Assembly: GCF_017165765.1 (NCBI RefSeq)
Contig: NZ_JAFGZD010000004.1
Coordinates: forward strand, 248,001-312,000
Length of the DNA stretch: 64,000 nucleotides
Source: Pseudomonas capsici
GTDB taxonomy: Bacteria > Pseudomonadota > Gammaproteobacteria > Pseudomonadales > Pseudomonadaceae
Reading direction: 5' to 3'
In this document: in pieces, positions 38,227 to 49,619 of the stretch
Layout: each line of letters begins with the position of its first letter
Numbering within the stretch: the stretch's first letter is position 1
Position numbers and translations under genes: made by a program
Notes under the pieces: model-generated
The model's database searches: none
What the model saw: the letters and a program-made list of their open reading frames with translations, nothing else
Told to the model about the DNA's origin: nothing

Positions 38227-38250
38227 TGGGGGCGAACGATTCGCTCCTGC
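38227..38250. repeat. REP half-element after dnaB
   Basis: TGGGGGCGAACGATTCGCTC with the following CTGC is a compact palindromic form of the REP family seen at 30353 and 40832. Confidence 0.5.
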
Positions 38251-38273
38251 ATTGAGTCTTTCGGTAAACGATT

Positions 38274-38307
38274 AATCCGACCATCATCGTCGGATTTGAT
38301 CATTTTT
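38274..38307 (+). terminator. Likely dnaB terminator
   Basis: AATCCGAC (38274-38281) pairs with GTCGGATT (38289-38296) over a seven-base loop; six T's follow a short spacer (TGATCA). Confidence 0.55.
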
Positions 38308-38360
38308 TGTGCTATATTCCGCGCCCGCGATTTTTCCAACGTGCAAACGTAGGTCCTGAC

Positions 38361-40670
<2,310 letters not shown>

Positions 40671-40698
40671 CTGCTCGGCAGTCAAGGTCAATGAATCA

Positions 40699-40792
40699 CT
40701 TTGTGGGAGGCAGCTTGCTGGCGACTTCAGCGTAAAGACGCAGAATATTGGCCGGTTTACAGGCCTTTTCGCCAGCAAGCTGCATCCCGCAA
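40699..40792. repeat. REPIN, copy A
   Basis: Inverted pair TGGGAGGCAGCTTGCTGGCGA ends (left 40703-40723; right TCGCCAGCAAGCTGCATCCC) with about 50 bp between. The whole element, spacer included, matches the reverse complement of 58041-58130. Confidence 0.85.
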
Positions 40793-40831
40793 GTTCTGTC
40801 TGTGCCTCAGGTTATCGGTATTACCCCTCGG

Positions 40832-40882
40832 GAGCGGATCGGGCGGCGCTCCGCTCATTCGCGAATGAATTCGCTCCTGCTG
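40832..40882. repeat. REP element of the ATTCATTCGCGA family
   Basis: CGGGAGCGGATCGGGCGGCGCTCC is followed by TCATTCGCGAATGAATTCGC, a palindrome, and CTCCTGC. Same family as 1200-1290, 30353 and 59358. Confidence 0.7.
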
Positions 40883-41044
40883 CCTCATTTCTGTGCGTCC
40901 CCTTGCACCACTCATCCGTATTGGCGCGATCCTGGTGCTGTGCTTAGCTGATCCAGTCACTTCAATATCGCTGGCGCAGGCTTTGTTCCGCATGGCATAA
41001 GTCTTGCGCGGTTCAATGACCGTCCAGGCCGCAGGAGGCACGCC

Positions 41045-44000
41045 GTGTCGATTCATATTGCCTTGCACCATGTCACGCATTACCGCTACGAACGTGCGGT
41101 TGAATTGGGTCCTCAGATTGTCCGCCTGCGCCCGGCCGCCCATAGCCGAACCCGTGTGTTGTCGTACTCGCTGAAAGTCCTGCCGGAAAACCACTTCATC
41201 AATTGGCAGCAGGACCCCCAGGGCAATTATCTGGCGCGTCTGGTTTTCCCGGAAAAGACCAGAGAGCTGCGGGTCGAGGTCGATCTGGTTGCCGAGATGG
41301 CAGTGTTCAACCCCTTCGATTTTTTTCTTGAGCCTTATGCGGAAAAGATTCCGTTTTCTTATGCCAGTGAGGAGCAGCGCGAGCTGGCCCCGTATCTGGA
41401 AAAACTGCCGCTGACGCCACGGTTTGCCGATTATCTGGCGAGCATCAGTCGTGAGCCCGTACCCGCCATCGACTTTCTGGTGGGGCTCAACCAGCGTCTG
41501 AGTCAGGACATCGATTACCTGATCCGCATGGAGCCGGGGGTGCAGACCCCGGAGTTGACCCTGGAAAAGGCTTCCGGCTCCTGCCGCGACTCCGCCTGGT
41601 TGCTGGTGCAGTTGCTGCGTCACCTGGGACTGGCCGCGCGTTTCGTGTCGGGATACCTCATTCAGCTCAAGGCCGATGTCGAGGCGCTGGACGGACCGTC
41701 CGGTACGGATGTGGATTTCACCGACCTGCATGCCTGGTGCGAGGTTTATCTGCCGGGGGCCGGTTGGGTCGGGCTGGACGCAACGTCCGGGTTGTTTGCC
41801 GGAGAGGGGCATATTCCCCTGGCATGCAGCCCCGAGCCTTCTTCGGCAGCGCCGATCAGCGGGCTGGTCGAGCCATGCGAAACCGAGTTCAGCCATGACA
41901 TGTCTGTGGAGCGGGTCTGGGAAGCGCCTCGCGTCACCAAACCGTACAGCGAAGAGCAGTGGCAAGAGATTCAGGCCCTCGGGCATCAGATCGATGCCGA
42001 TCTGGCCCGCGATGACGTGCGCCTGACCATGGGCGGTGAGCCTACCTTCGTTTCCATCGATGATCGTGATGGCAGCGAGTGGAACACCGCTGCTCTGGGG
42101 CCGAACAAGCGGGCGCTCTCGGCCGAGCTGTTTCAGCGCATGCGCAAGCATTACTCCCCCAAGGGCATCGTGCATTTTGGCCAGGGCAAGTGGTATCCGG
42201 GTGAGCAACTGCCGCGCTGGTCGCTCAACAGCTTCTGGCGCAAGGATGGCAAGCCGGTCTGGAACAACGATGCGCTGATTGCCGATGAAACCCGTGATTA
42301 CGGCGCGACCGGCGAGCTGGCCGGACGTTTTCTGAGCAGTGTTGCCGAACGTCTGAAACTGCCGACCCGTTTTGTCTTCCCGGCCTACGAAGACAATCTC
42401 TATTACCTGTGGCGCGAAGGCGCGTTGCCGGTGAACGTCACCGCCGAGGATTCGCGGCTGAGCGACGAACTGGAGCGGGCACGCTTGCGCAAGGTGTTCG
42501 AGCAGGGCCTGGATAAAGTGATCGGCCAGGTGCTGCCACTGGCGCGTACTGCGGCGGGTGATCGCTGGCAGAGCGGGCGCTGGTATCTGCGCGATACCCA
42601 CTGTCGTCTGGTGCCGGGGGATTCGGCCCTCGGCTATCGGTTGCCTCTGGCCTCGCAGCCGTGGGTCAAGGCTGCGGAATATCCGTTCATTCACCCCACC
42701 GACCACAACCAGGACTTCCCCGAGCTGCCCGAGCGTGACGAATTACATTCCGAAGCGCCGCTTGATACCGATCAACCACAACCGGTCATCGATCAGTCTG
42801 CGGATTGGCTGACCCGCACCGCCTTGTGTGCAGAAGCGCGTGGCGGGCGTTTGTACCTGTTCATGCCGCCGCTGCAAAAGCTTGAGGAATACCTTGAGCT
42901 GGTAGCGGTGATCGAAGCCACTGCCGAAGAACTGCAGTGCCCGGTTCTGCTGGAAGGCTACGAGCCGCCGAGCGATCCGCGCCTGAGCAATTTCCGCATT
43001 ACGCCGGATCCAGGGGTGATCGAGGTCAACGTGCAACCTTCCTCCACCTGGGATCAACTGGTGGAGCGCACCGAGTTTCTATACGAGCAGGCACGCCTGA
43101 CGCGCCTGACCACCGAGAAGTTCATGATCGATGGTCGCCATACCGGTACGGGCGGCGGCAACCATTTCGTGCTCGGCGGTGCGACGCCAACGGACTCACC
43201 GTTCCTGCGTCGGCCCGATCTGCTGCGCAGCCTGATCAGCTATTGGCACAACCATCCGTCCCTGTCGTATCTGTTTTCCGGTCTGTTCATCGGCCCGACG
43301 TCTCAGGCGCCGCGGATTGACGAGGCGCGCAACGATTCGCTCTATGAGATGGAAATCGCCTTTGCGCAAATGCCCAGGCCGGGAGAGGAAGTCGCGCCGT
43401 GGCTGATCGATCGCCTGCTGCGCAATCTGCTGATCGACGTCACCGGCAACACTCATCGCGCCGAGTTCTGTATCGACAAGCTGTATTCGCCGGACGGGGC
43501 GACGGGTCGTCTGGGGCTGCTGGAACTGCGTGCCTTTGAAATGCCGCCCCATGCGCGCATGAGCCTTGCCCAGCAATTGCTGCTGCGGGCACTGGTCGCA
43601 CGCTTCTGGCGCGAGCCCTACGCACCGGCGAAGCTGGCGCGATGGGGGACGGAGCTGCACGACCGCTTCATGCTGCCGTATTTCATCGAGCAGGATTTTG
43701 CCGATGTGATTGCCGAACTCAACGCTGCCGGTTATCCACTGAAGACCGAATGGTTTGCCGCGCATCTGGAGTTCCGCTTCCCGAAAGTGGGCGACTACGC
43801 GGTCAACGGTATCGAGCTGGAGCTGCGACAGGCGCTGGAGCCCTGGCATGTGCTGGGCGAAGAAGGTTCAGGCGGTGGCGCGGTGCGTTATGTGGACTCG
43901 TCTCTTGAGCGTTTGCAGGTGCGGATCAACGGTTTGCCCCCGCAACGTTACATGTTGACCTGCAACGGTATTGCAGTGCCTTTGCAGCCTACCGGACGAG

Positions 44001-44317
44001 TGGGCGAATTCGTCGCGGGCGTGCGCTACCGGGCCTGGCAGCCTGCCAGTTGCCTGCAACCGACCATTGGCGTCCATGCGCCTCTGGTCTTCGATCTGCT
44101 GGACACCTGGATGCAGCGCTCGCTGGGCGGCTGCGAGTATCATGTCGCCCATCCGGGCGGCCGCAACTATGAAACCTTGCCGGTCAACGCCAACGAAGCG
44201 GAAAGCCGACGCCTCTCGCGGTTTTTCCGGGTGGGGCATACCGCAGGCAAGCTGGAGATTCCGTCGCTCAACATTAGCGATGAATTGCCGATGACGCTGG
44301 ATATGCGCCTGCATTGA
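41045..44317 (+). CDS. Transglutaminase-like protease fused to DUF2126 putative amidoligase
   Basis: A 1090-residue cytoplasmic protein starting at GTG 41045 (SD GCAGGAGGCA). Residues 1-270: bacterial transglutaminase N-terminal domain plus core with complete papain-like triad C180 (GSCRDSAWL), H229 (FTDLHAWCEV) and D245 (WVGLDATSG). Residues ~290-1085: DUF2126, a glutamate-cysteine-ligase-like putative amidoligase region containing TMGGEPTFVS, GKWYPGEQLPRW, RHTGTGGGNHFVLGG and LFIGPTSQAPRIDEARND. Such proteins occur with ATP-grasp and alpha-E proteins and are predicted to join or split amide bonds of a peptide; no substrate is known. First of three genes; the next starts 81 bp downstream. 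Domain calls are confident, the reaction is inference. Confidence 0.88.
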   Translation: MSIHIALHHVTHYRYERAVELGPQIVRLRPAAHSRTRVLSYSLKVLPENHFINWQQDPQGNYLARLVFPEKTRELRVEVDLVAEMAVFNPFDFFLEPYAEKIPFSYASEEQRELAPYLEKLPLTPRFADYLASISREPVPAIDFLVGLNQRLSQDIDYLIRMEPGVQTPELTLEKASGSCRDSAWLLVQLLRHLGLAARFVSGYLIQLKADVEALDGPSGTDVDFTDLHAWCEVYLPGAGWVGLDATSGLFAGEGHIPLACSPEPSSAAPISGLVEPCETEFSHDMSVERVWEAPRVTKPYSEEQWQEIQALGHQIDADLARDDVRLTMGGEPTFVSIDDRDGSEWNTAALGPNKRALSAELFQRMRKHYSPKGIVHFGQGKWYPGEQLPRWSLNSFWRKDGKPVWNNDALIADETRDYGATGELAGRFLSSVAERLKLPTRFVFPAYEDNLYYLWREGALPVNVTAEDSRLSDELERARLRKVFEQGLDKVIGQVLPLARTAAGDRWQSGRWYLRDTHCRLVPGDSALGYRLPLASQPWVKAAEYPFIHPTDHNQDFPELPERDELHSEAPLDTDQPQPVIDQSADWLTRTALCAEARGGRLYLFMPPLQKLEEYLELVAVIEATAEELQCPVLLEGYEPPSDPRLSNFRITPDPGVIEVNVQPSSTWDQLVERTEFLYEQARLTRLTTEKFMIDGRHTGTGGGNHFVLGGATPTDSPFLRRPDLLRSLISYWHNHPSLSYLFSGLFIGPTSQAPRIDEARNDSLYEMEIAFAQMPRPGEEVAPWLIDRLLRNLLIDVTGNTHRAEFCIDKLYSPDGATGRLGLLELRAFEMPPHARMSLAQQLLLRALVARFWREPYAPAKLARWGTELHDRFMLPYFIEQDFADVIAELNAAGYPLKTEWFAAHLEFRFPKVGDYAVNGIELELRQALEPWHVLGEEGSGGGAVRYVDSSLERLQVRINGLPPQRYMLTCNGIAVPLQPTGRVGEFVAGVRYRAWQPASCLQPTIGVHAPLVFDLLDTWMQRSLGGCEYHVAHPGGRNYETLPVNANEAESRRLSRFFRVGHTAGKLEIPSLNISDELPMTLDMRLH

Positions 44318-44398
44318 TAAAAACGGCTCAGTCAGTTGGATGCACACGGACGTGTCCACATCTGTGTGACATCTGACTGCGCTAAACCTGAAGTCCTT

Positions 44399-46918
44399 AT
44401 GCTGTTTGCCGAGCTCTCCATGCCTGATCTGCTTGACCGTTACCCGCTTTCCGAGGGGACTTACCACGAGATGCTCGATGCCAGCGGCGCTGTCCGGCCG
44501 CACTGGCAGCGCCTTTACGAGTATATGCAGCGCAGTACGTCTGCTCAGTTGACCCAGCGTCAGGCGCTGTTGACCCGGCAGATCCAGGAAAACGGCGTGA
44601 CCTATAACGTCTATGCCGACCCCAAGGGTGCCGACCGCCCATGGGAGCTGGATCTGCTGCCGCATGTCATTCCGGCCGAGGAATGGCAGCATCTTGCGGC
44701 AGGCATCGCCCAGCGCGCCCGCCTGCTCAATGCCGTGCTGGCCGATCTGTATGGGCCGCAAGACCTCATTGCCAATGGCTTGCTGCCTGCCGAACTGGTG
44801 TTCGGCCACAACAATTTTCTGTGGCCCTGTCAGGGCGTCAAGCCGCCTGAAGGGACGTTCCTGCACATGTACGCCGTGGACCTGGCGCGTACGCCGGACG
44901 GGCGCTGGTGGGTCACTGCCGACCGCACGCAGGCACCTTCGGGGGCCGGTTATGCGCTGGAGAACCGGCAGATCGTCGCGCGTGCGCTGCCTGAGGCATA
45001 CCGCGATCTGCAGGTCAGGCACTTGTCGGGGTTCTTTGGTGCCCTGCAACAGACTCTGGCCCGTCAGGCTCCCACCAGCAACGAAGCGCCGCTGGTGGTG
45101 CTGCTGACGCCGGGCCGTTTCAATGAAAGCTACTTCGAGCATTTGTATCTGGCTCGCCAGTTGGGTTATCCGCTGGTGGAGGGCGGCGACCTGACCGTGC
45201 GCGATGCCACGGTCTATCTCAAGACCCTCAGCGGCCTGCGCCGGGTTCACGCGATCATGCGGCGTCTGGACGATGATTTCTGCGATCCGCTGGAGTTGCG
45301 CACCGACTCTGCGCTGGGTGTGCCCGGCCTGCTGGAAGCGGTACGCCGGGGCAATGTGCTGGTGGCCAACGCGCTGGGCAGCGGGGTTCTGGAGTCGCCG
45401 GGGTTGCTGGGTTTTCTGCCGAAAATCAGCCAGTACCTGTTTGGCGAAGACCTGATCCTGCCCTCGGTTGCAACCTGGTGGTGCGGTGAGCCGCCCGTTC
45501 TGGCCCAGGCGCTGGAGAAGCTTCCCGAGTTGCTGATCAAGCCTGCTTTTCCGTCACAGCGATTCGCTCCGGTCTTCGGACGCGACTTGAACGAAGAGCA
45601 GCGCAAGGCCCTGGCGACTCGCATGCAGGCACGGCCTTACGCTTATGTCGCGCAAGAGCTGGCGCAACTGTCCCATGCGCCTGTCCTGCAGCCTGACGGC
45701 AAGGGGCTGCAACCTCGCGCCATTGGCATGCGGGTGTATGCGGTGGCGGGTATGGAGGGCTATCGCGTGCTGCCGGGCGGTCTGACCCGTGTGGCTGCCG
45801 AAGCCGATGCGGATGTGATTTCCATGCAGCGTGGCGGTGCGAGCAAGGACACCTGGGTGTTGGGTGAGCACTACTCGCATCTGGGCGAACCCTGGAAAGG
45901 GCAGCGCCCGCTGGGGGTCTATGACCTGATTCGTCGCGACCCGTACCTGCCGTCGCGGGTTGTGGAAAACCTGTACTGGTTCGGCCGTTATTGCGAGCGA
46001 TGCGATGACAGCGCCCGGTTATTGCGGATCATGCTGGCGCGCTATATCGATGGCGATGATCCACAGGCCTTGCAGGCCTCTGTGGGGCTGGCCGAAAGCC
46101 TGAACCTGCTGCCCGAGGCCGAGGAGGGCGAAGAGTTGCCCGACCGGCTGATCACGGCTTTGCTGGGGGATGACTGGGTGTTCAGCCTGCGCTCCAATCT
46201 GCAGCGCATGCAGTGGGCTGCGTCCCAGGTGCGGGGCAAGCTTTCCCGGGAGAACTGGCAGGCCCTGGTGGAGTTGCAGCGCGAAGCCGCGAGCCTGGAA
46301 ACCAGAGAGCCGGACTTCGGTGAGTTGCTGGACTTTCTCAACCGGCTGGTGATGTCTCTGGCTGCCTTGTCCGGTTTTGCCCTGGACGACATGACCCGTG
46401 ACGAAGGCTGGAGCTTCCTGATGATCGGGCGGCGCATCGAGCGCCTGCGGTTTCTCAGCTCCAGCCTGGCTGCTTTTCTGCGGGCTGCGGCGGTGTCCGA
46501 TCACTCGGGGCTGGACTGGTTGCTGGAGCTGGGCAACAGCAGCATTACCTACCGTTCGCGCTACATGGCTGTGCCGCATCTGATTCCGGTGCTGGACCTT
46601 TTGCTGCTCGACGAGCAGAACCCCCATGCCGTGTTGTTCCAGCTCAAGCAGGTGGAGCGTTCGCTGCGGCGTTTGAACGACGATTTCGGCGCGCCGTGCG
46701 ACAGAAGCCTTGCTGTACTGATCCAGCGCCTGTCCAGTTTCGACCTTGGCAGTCTGGAGAATCCGTTGTTCGGTGAAAGCAGCCTCAAGGCGGTGCTGGA
46801 AGGGCTGGCGGATCTGCTGCAAACCATTGGCGATGCCAGTGGGCAGGTATCCGACCGCCTTGCTCTGCGCCACTTCGCCCATGTCGATGATGTCAGCCAA
46901 CGTACGGTATCCGTTTGA
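44399..46918 (+). CDS. Circularly permuted type 2 ATP-grasp protein fused to alpha-E domain
   Basis: An 839-residue protein. Start uncertain: ATG 44399 (MLFAELSMPDLL) or ATG 44420 (MPDLLDRYPLSEG); a TTG at 44336 is unlikely. Residues ~60-490 are the DUF404/DUF407 circularly permuted ATP-grasp ligase (ADRPWELDLLPHVI, VLLTPGRFNESYFEHLYLA, GVPGLLEAVRRGNVLVANA, QRGGASKDTWVLG). From about residue 512 (SRVVENLYWFGRYCERCDD) to the end is an all-helical alpha-E (DUF403) domain. In many genomes these are two adjacent genes; here one chain. Predicted ATP-dependent carboxylate-amine ligation of a peptide. Its TGA overlaps the ATG of the next transglutaminase gene. Confidence 0.87.
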   Translation: MLFAELSMPDLLDRYPLSEGTYHEMLDASGAVRPHWQRLYEYMQRSTSAQLTQRQALLTRQIQENGVTYNVYADPKGADRPWELDLLPHVIPAEEWQHLAAGIAQRARLLNAVLADLYGPQDLIANGLLPAELVFGHNNFLWPCQGVKPPEGTFLHMYAVDLARTPDGRWWVTADRTQAPSGAGYALENRQIVARALPEAYRDLQVRHLSGFFGALQQTLARQAPTSNEAPLVVLLTPGRFNESYFEHLYLARQLGYPLVEGGDLTVRDATVYLKTLSGLRRVHAIMRRLDDDFCDPLELRTDSALGVPGLLEAVRRGNVLVANALGSGVLESPGLLGFLPKISQYLFGEDLILPSVATWWCGEPPVLAQALEKLPELLIKPAFPSQRFAPVFGRDLNEEQRKALATRMQARPYAYVAQELAQLSHAPVLQPDGKGLQPRAIGMRVYAVAGMEGYRVLPGGLTRVAAEADADVISMQRGGASKDTWVLGEHYSHLGEPWKGQRPLGVYDLIRRDPYLPSRVVENLYWFGRYCERCDDSARLLRIMLARYIDGDDPQALQASVGLAESLNLLPEAEEGEELPDRLITALLGDDWVFSLRSNLQRMQWAASQVRGKLSRENWQALVELQREAASLETREPDFGELLDFLNRLVMSLAALSGFALDDMTRDEGWSFLMIGRRIERLRFLSSSLAAFLRAAAVSDHSGLDWLLELGNSSITYRSRYMAVPHLIPVLDLLLLDEQNPHAVLFQLKQVERSLRRLNDDFGAPCDRSLAVLIQRLSSFDLGSLENPLFGESSLKAVLEGLADLLQTIGDASGQVSDRLALRHFAHVDDVSQRTVSV

Positions 46919-47847
46919 TGAGTGCCCATTACCAGATTCTTCACGACACCCATTACAAGTACGACAGCCCGGTTTCCCTGGCGCAGCAACTGGCTCATCT
47001 GTGGCCGCGCAGCAGCCCGTGGCAGCGTTGCAGCGAGCAGCATCTGGAAATTCTTCCGACGCCCACCACGCGCCGCGACGAACTGGATGTTTTCGGCAAT
47101 CCGCTGACCCGCCTGGCTTTCGAGCGTCCTCATGACGAGTTGCAGGTCAATGCCCGGTTGCGGGTGGAAGTGCTCAAGCGACCGGAACTGGACTTCAATC
47201 TCTCGCCCGAGTGGGAAGTGACGCGCAGCGCCCTCACCTACAGTGCGCAACGGATGACGGCCGATATTCTCGATGCCTGTCGCTATCGCTTCGAGTCGCC
47301 TTATGTGCATCTCAAGCGCTCGTTCGTCGAGTTCTCGCAGGATTGCTTCCCGCCGGGCAGGCCTCTGCTGCTGTGTGTGCAGGCCTTGATGGAAAAGATC
47401 TTCGAGGAATTCACCTTCGACGGCGAAGCCACCCAGGTGGCGACACCGCTGGTGGAGGTGCTGGAGCGGCGTCGCGGCGTCTGTCAGGACTTTGCCCACC
47501 TGATGCTGGCGTGCCTGCGCTCCCGGGGGCTGGCGGCGCGTTATGTCAGTGGTTACCTGCTGACCCAGCCACCGCCCGGCCAGCCAAGGCTGATCGGGGC
47601 TGACGCTTCCCATGCCTGGGTTTCGGTATTTTGCCCGGCGTCGGGCTGGGTCGATTTCGACCCAACCAACAATATTCAACCGGCGCTGGAACACATCAGC
47701 CTGGCCTGGGGACGGGACTTCTCCGATGTCTCACCCTTGCGCGGCGTGATTCTGGGTGGCGGTAATCATGATCCCGAAGTCCGGGTGACCGTAATGCCCC
47801 TTGGCGAAGCGCATTCGGGCATCGCCATTAATTCCTCAAGCTTGTGA
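46918..47847 (+). CDS. Transglutaminase-like family protein
   Basis: 309 residues, no signal peptide, start ATG 46918 overlapping the previous stop (TGATG). Transglutaminase N-terminal beta region (about 1-90: YQILHDTHYKYDSPVSLAQQ) then core with complete triad C189 (RRGVCQDFAHLML), H232 (DASHAWVSV) and D247 (WVDFDPTNN). Bacterial members usually act as peptidases or amide transferases rather than cross-linkers. As the third gene of the amidoligase/ATP-grasp unit it may cleave or mature the product. Substrate unknown. Confidence 0.88.
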   Translation: MSAHYQILHDTHYKYDSPVSLAQQLAHLWPRSSPWQRCSEQHLEILPTPTTRRDELDVFGNPLTRLAFERPHDELQVNARLRVEVLKRPELDFNLSPEWEVTRSALTYSAQRMTADILDACRYRFESPYVHLKRSFVEFSQDCFPPGRPLLLCVQALMEKIFEEFTFDGEATQVATPLVEVLERRRGVCQDFAHLMLACLRSRGLAARYVSGYLLTQPPPGQPRLIGADASHAWVSVFCPASGWVDFDPTNNIQPALEHISLAWGRDFSDVSPLRGVILGGGNHDPEVRVTVMPLGEAHSGIAINSSSL

Positions 47848-47872
47848 ATCGTTCATTAAGCGGCGTACTCGA

Positions 47873-47980
47873 TTATCGGGCGGCACGCCGCGCCTGATCG
47901 CAGGCATCGTGTGGACAACTGGCGCTGGCGCCACAGGCGTAAGCGGCAAGCAAACTGCGAAACAGGCTATTGAGCTGCAT
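47873..47980 (-). CDS. Possible 35-residue cysteine-containing small protein
   Basis: Minus-strand frame of 35 codons with ATG at 47980 preceded by GGAG at an eight-base spacing, and a TAA stop. The product starts MQLNSLFRSLLAAYACGASA and ends DACDQARRAAR, with three cysteines (16, 22, 27) and no membrane-length helix. A TAAGAT (-10-like) element lies about 35 bp upstream at 48011-48016. It sits between the transglutaminase operon and azurin in an otherwise empty 350-bp stretch. I do not recognise it; it could be a chance frame in GC-rich DNA. Confidence 0.3.
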   Translation of the reverse strand: MQLNSLFRSLLAAYACGASASCPHDACDQARRAAR

Positions 47981-48197
47981 GACAGGCACTCCATGGGGGG
48001 CAATGCGCCGATCTTAGAGTGGCACGTGCTGGCTGGCTGTTTGATTGTTTCGATGACAGCGATAGCCGGTATCATTCTGCGCCGCTGATCGATAAGCCTT
48101 CCTTGAGAGTCACGTTGACGCAGGTCATTGGAACCTGGCCCTGAATGGGGCAGTCTCTCAATCAAACTTAATGAAGCACCCTGCCTTGGAGATTCAT

Positions 48198-48644
48198 ATG
48201 ATTCGCAAGCTTGTAGCTATCTCTCTGTTGACGTTGGCCAGTGGTCAGTTGTTGGCTGCCGAATGCTCTACCACCGTCGATTCGACCGATCAGATGATGT
48301 TCAACACCAAAGCCATCGAGATCGACAAGAGCTGCAAGACATTCACCGTCAACCTGACTCACTCCGGCAGTCTGCCGAAGAACGTAATGGGTCATAACTG
48401 GGTGTTGAGCAAAGAAGCCGACGCGCAGCCGATCGCCACTGACGGCCTGGGTGCTGGCATCGACAAGGAATACCTGAAGGAAGGCGACACACGTGTGATC
48501 GCTCACACCAAGGTGATTGGCGCGGGTGAAAAGGACTCGGTGACTTTCGATGTATCGAAGCTCGATCCGGCCGAGAAATACCTGTTCTTCTGCTCGTTCC
48601 CGGGCCACATCAGCATGATGAAAGGCACCGTTACGCTGAAGTAA
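48198..48644 (+). CDS. azu: Azurin precursor (type 1 blue copper protein)
   Basis: Periplasmic electron carrier. ATG 48198 gives a 148-residue precursor with a 20-residue signal peptide ([20 protein letters not shown]) and a 128-residue mature protein beginning AECST. In mature numbering the copper site is complete: G45-H46 (VMGHNW), then the C-terminal loop [12 protein letters not shown] holding C112, H117 and M121; the disulfide C3-C26 is present. Start chosen by signal peptide and SD (TTGGAGA). No convincing ANR box was found upstream. Confidence 0.97.
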   Translation: MIRKLVAISLLTLASGQLLAAECSTTVDSTDQMMFNTKAIEIDKSCKTFTVNLTHSGSLPKNVMGHNWVLSKEADAQPIATDGLGAGIDKEYLKEGDTRVIAHTKVIGAGEKDSVTFDVSKLDPAEKYLFFCSFPGHISMMKGTVTLK

Positions 48645-48667
48645 GCTTCACGAGCCGGTGCAGATGT

Positions 48668-48750
48668 GCAGGAGCGATCCTGGTCGCGAAGGCGGCGATG
48701 CATCTCTTCTGACTGTACCGGCCTCTTCGCGAGCAAGCTCGCTCCCACGG
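48668..48750. repeat. REP doublet between azu and nadE
   Basis: GCAGGAGCGATCCTGGTCGCGAAGG on the left faces CTTCGCGAGCAAGCTCGCTC and CCAC on the right; the two convergent genes end on either side. The right half is the common GTGGGAGCGAGCTTGCTCGC type, a different arm from the other REP sites here. Confidence 0.7.
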
Positions 48751-48764
48751 TTCATCATCTGTAC

Positions 48765-49592
48765 TCACGGCGCATAAGGCAGTTCGCGCTTGTGCTGGGT
48801 TTTGGAGTAGGTGTCGCAAATGATCCTGAACGCTTCTTCACGCACGGGCTCGCCGTGCAGGAAGGCATCGATCTCGGCGTAGGTCACGCCATGGGAAGCT
48901 TCGTCCGGCTTGCCCGGTGCCATGTCTTCCAGATCCGCCGTCGGCACTTTCTCGACCAGTGATTCCGGTGCGCCGAAGTGACGGGCGATGGCACGTACCT
49001 GGTTTTTTACCAGCCCGCTCAGTGGCGCCAGGTCGCAGGCGCCGTCACCGAACTTGGTAAAGAAGCCCATCACTGCTTCTGCCGCGTGGTCGGTCCCCAC
49101 CACCAGTCCTTGATAAGCCCCGGCTATGGTGTACTGCGCCACCATGCGGATACGCGCCTTGGTGTTGCCGAGCACGAAGTCCACCGTACTGGCCGGTTTG
49201 CCATCGAAGGCTCTGACTTCGGCGGCCAGTGCCTTGACGCTCTCGCCGATATTGACGGTATGACGCTCGTCCGGATCGATGAAGTCCACAGAAGCCTGGG
49301 CTTCGTGCTCGTCATGCTGAACCACATAAGGCAGACGCACGGCAACGAAACGGTAGCTGTCATCGCCCGTGCTGCTGCGCAGCTCCTTGACGGCGCGCTG
49401 GCACAACAGGCCTGCGGTCAGTGAGTCGACGCCACCGCTGATCCCCAGTACCAGCGTCTTGAGCCGTGCATTGAGCAGGCACTCCTTGATGAAGTCCACG
49501 CGACGGGCCACTTCGGTCTGCAAAGCGTTGTGGTCGGCGAAAGGTGGCTGGACATTGAGCTGTTCAGCGATCTGCTGTTGTACGGCGTGCAT
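48765..49592 (-). CDS. nadE: Ammonia-dependent NAD+ synthetase
   Basis: Last step of NAD synthesis from nicotinate adenine dinucleotide, ATP and ammonia. 275 residues; PP-loop SGGVDS at 52-57; [13 protein letters not shown] and [22 protein letters not shown] are the family's substrate blocks. No glutaminase domain, so ammonia-dependent type. 27 bp downstream of pncB on the same strand, giving a small NAD salvage operon. Confidence 0.96.
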   Translation of the reverse strand: MHAVQQQIAEQLNVQPPFADHNALQTEVARRVDFIKECLLNARLKTLVLGISGGVDSLTAGLLCQRAVKELRSSTGDDSYRFVAVRLPYVVQHDEHEAQASVDFIDPDERHTVNIGESVKALAAEVRAFDGKPASTVDFVLGNTKARIRMVAQYTIAGAYQGLVVGTDHAAEAVMGFFTKFGDGACDLAPLSGLVKNQVRAIARHFGAPESLVEKVPTADLEDMAPGKPDEASHGVTYAEIDAFLHGEPVREEAFRIICDTYSKTQHKRELPYAP

Positions 49593-49619
49593 GAGTCACT
49601 CCTCGTAAGTAGGGACAAT

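Noticed and set aside
48021..48036. TGGCACGTGCTGGCTG as a sigma-54 promoter for azu
   Set aside because: The -12 part does not match TTGCW, and the element is 160 bp from the azurin start.
47801..48088. 95-codon plus-strand frame after the second transglutaminase
   Set aside because: It overlaps the end of that gene in another frame, has no ribosome site, and reads through apparently non-coding DNA.
48090..48197. ANR/FNR box upstream of azu
   Set aside because: Only a half site (ATCAA near 48161) is present without the TTGAT partner at the right distance.
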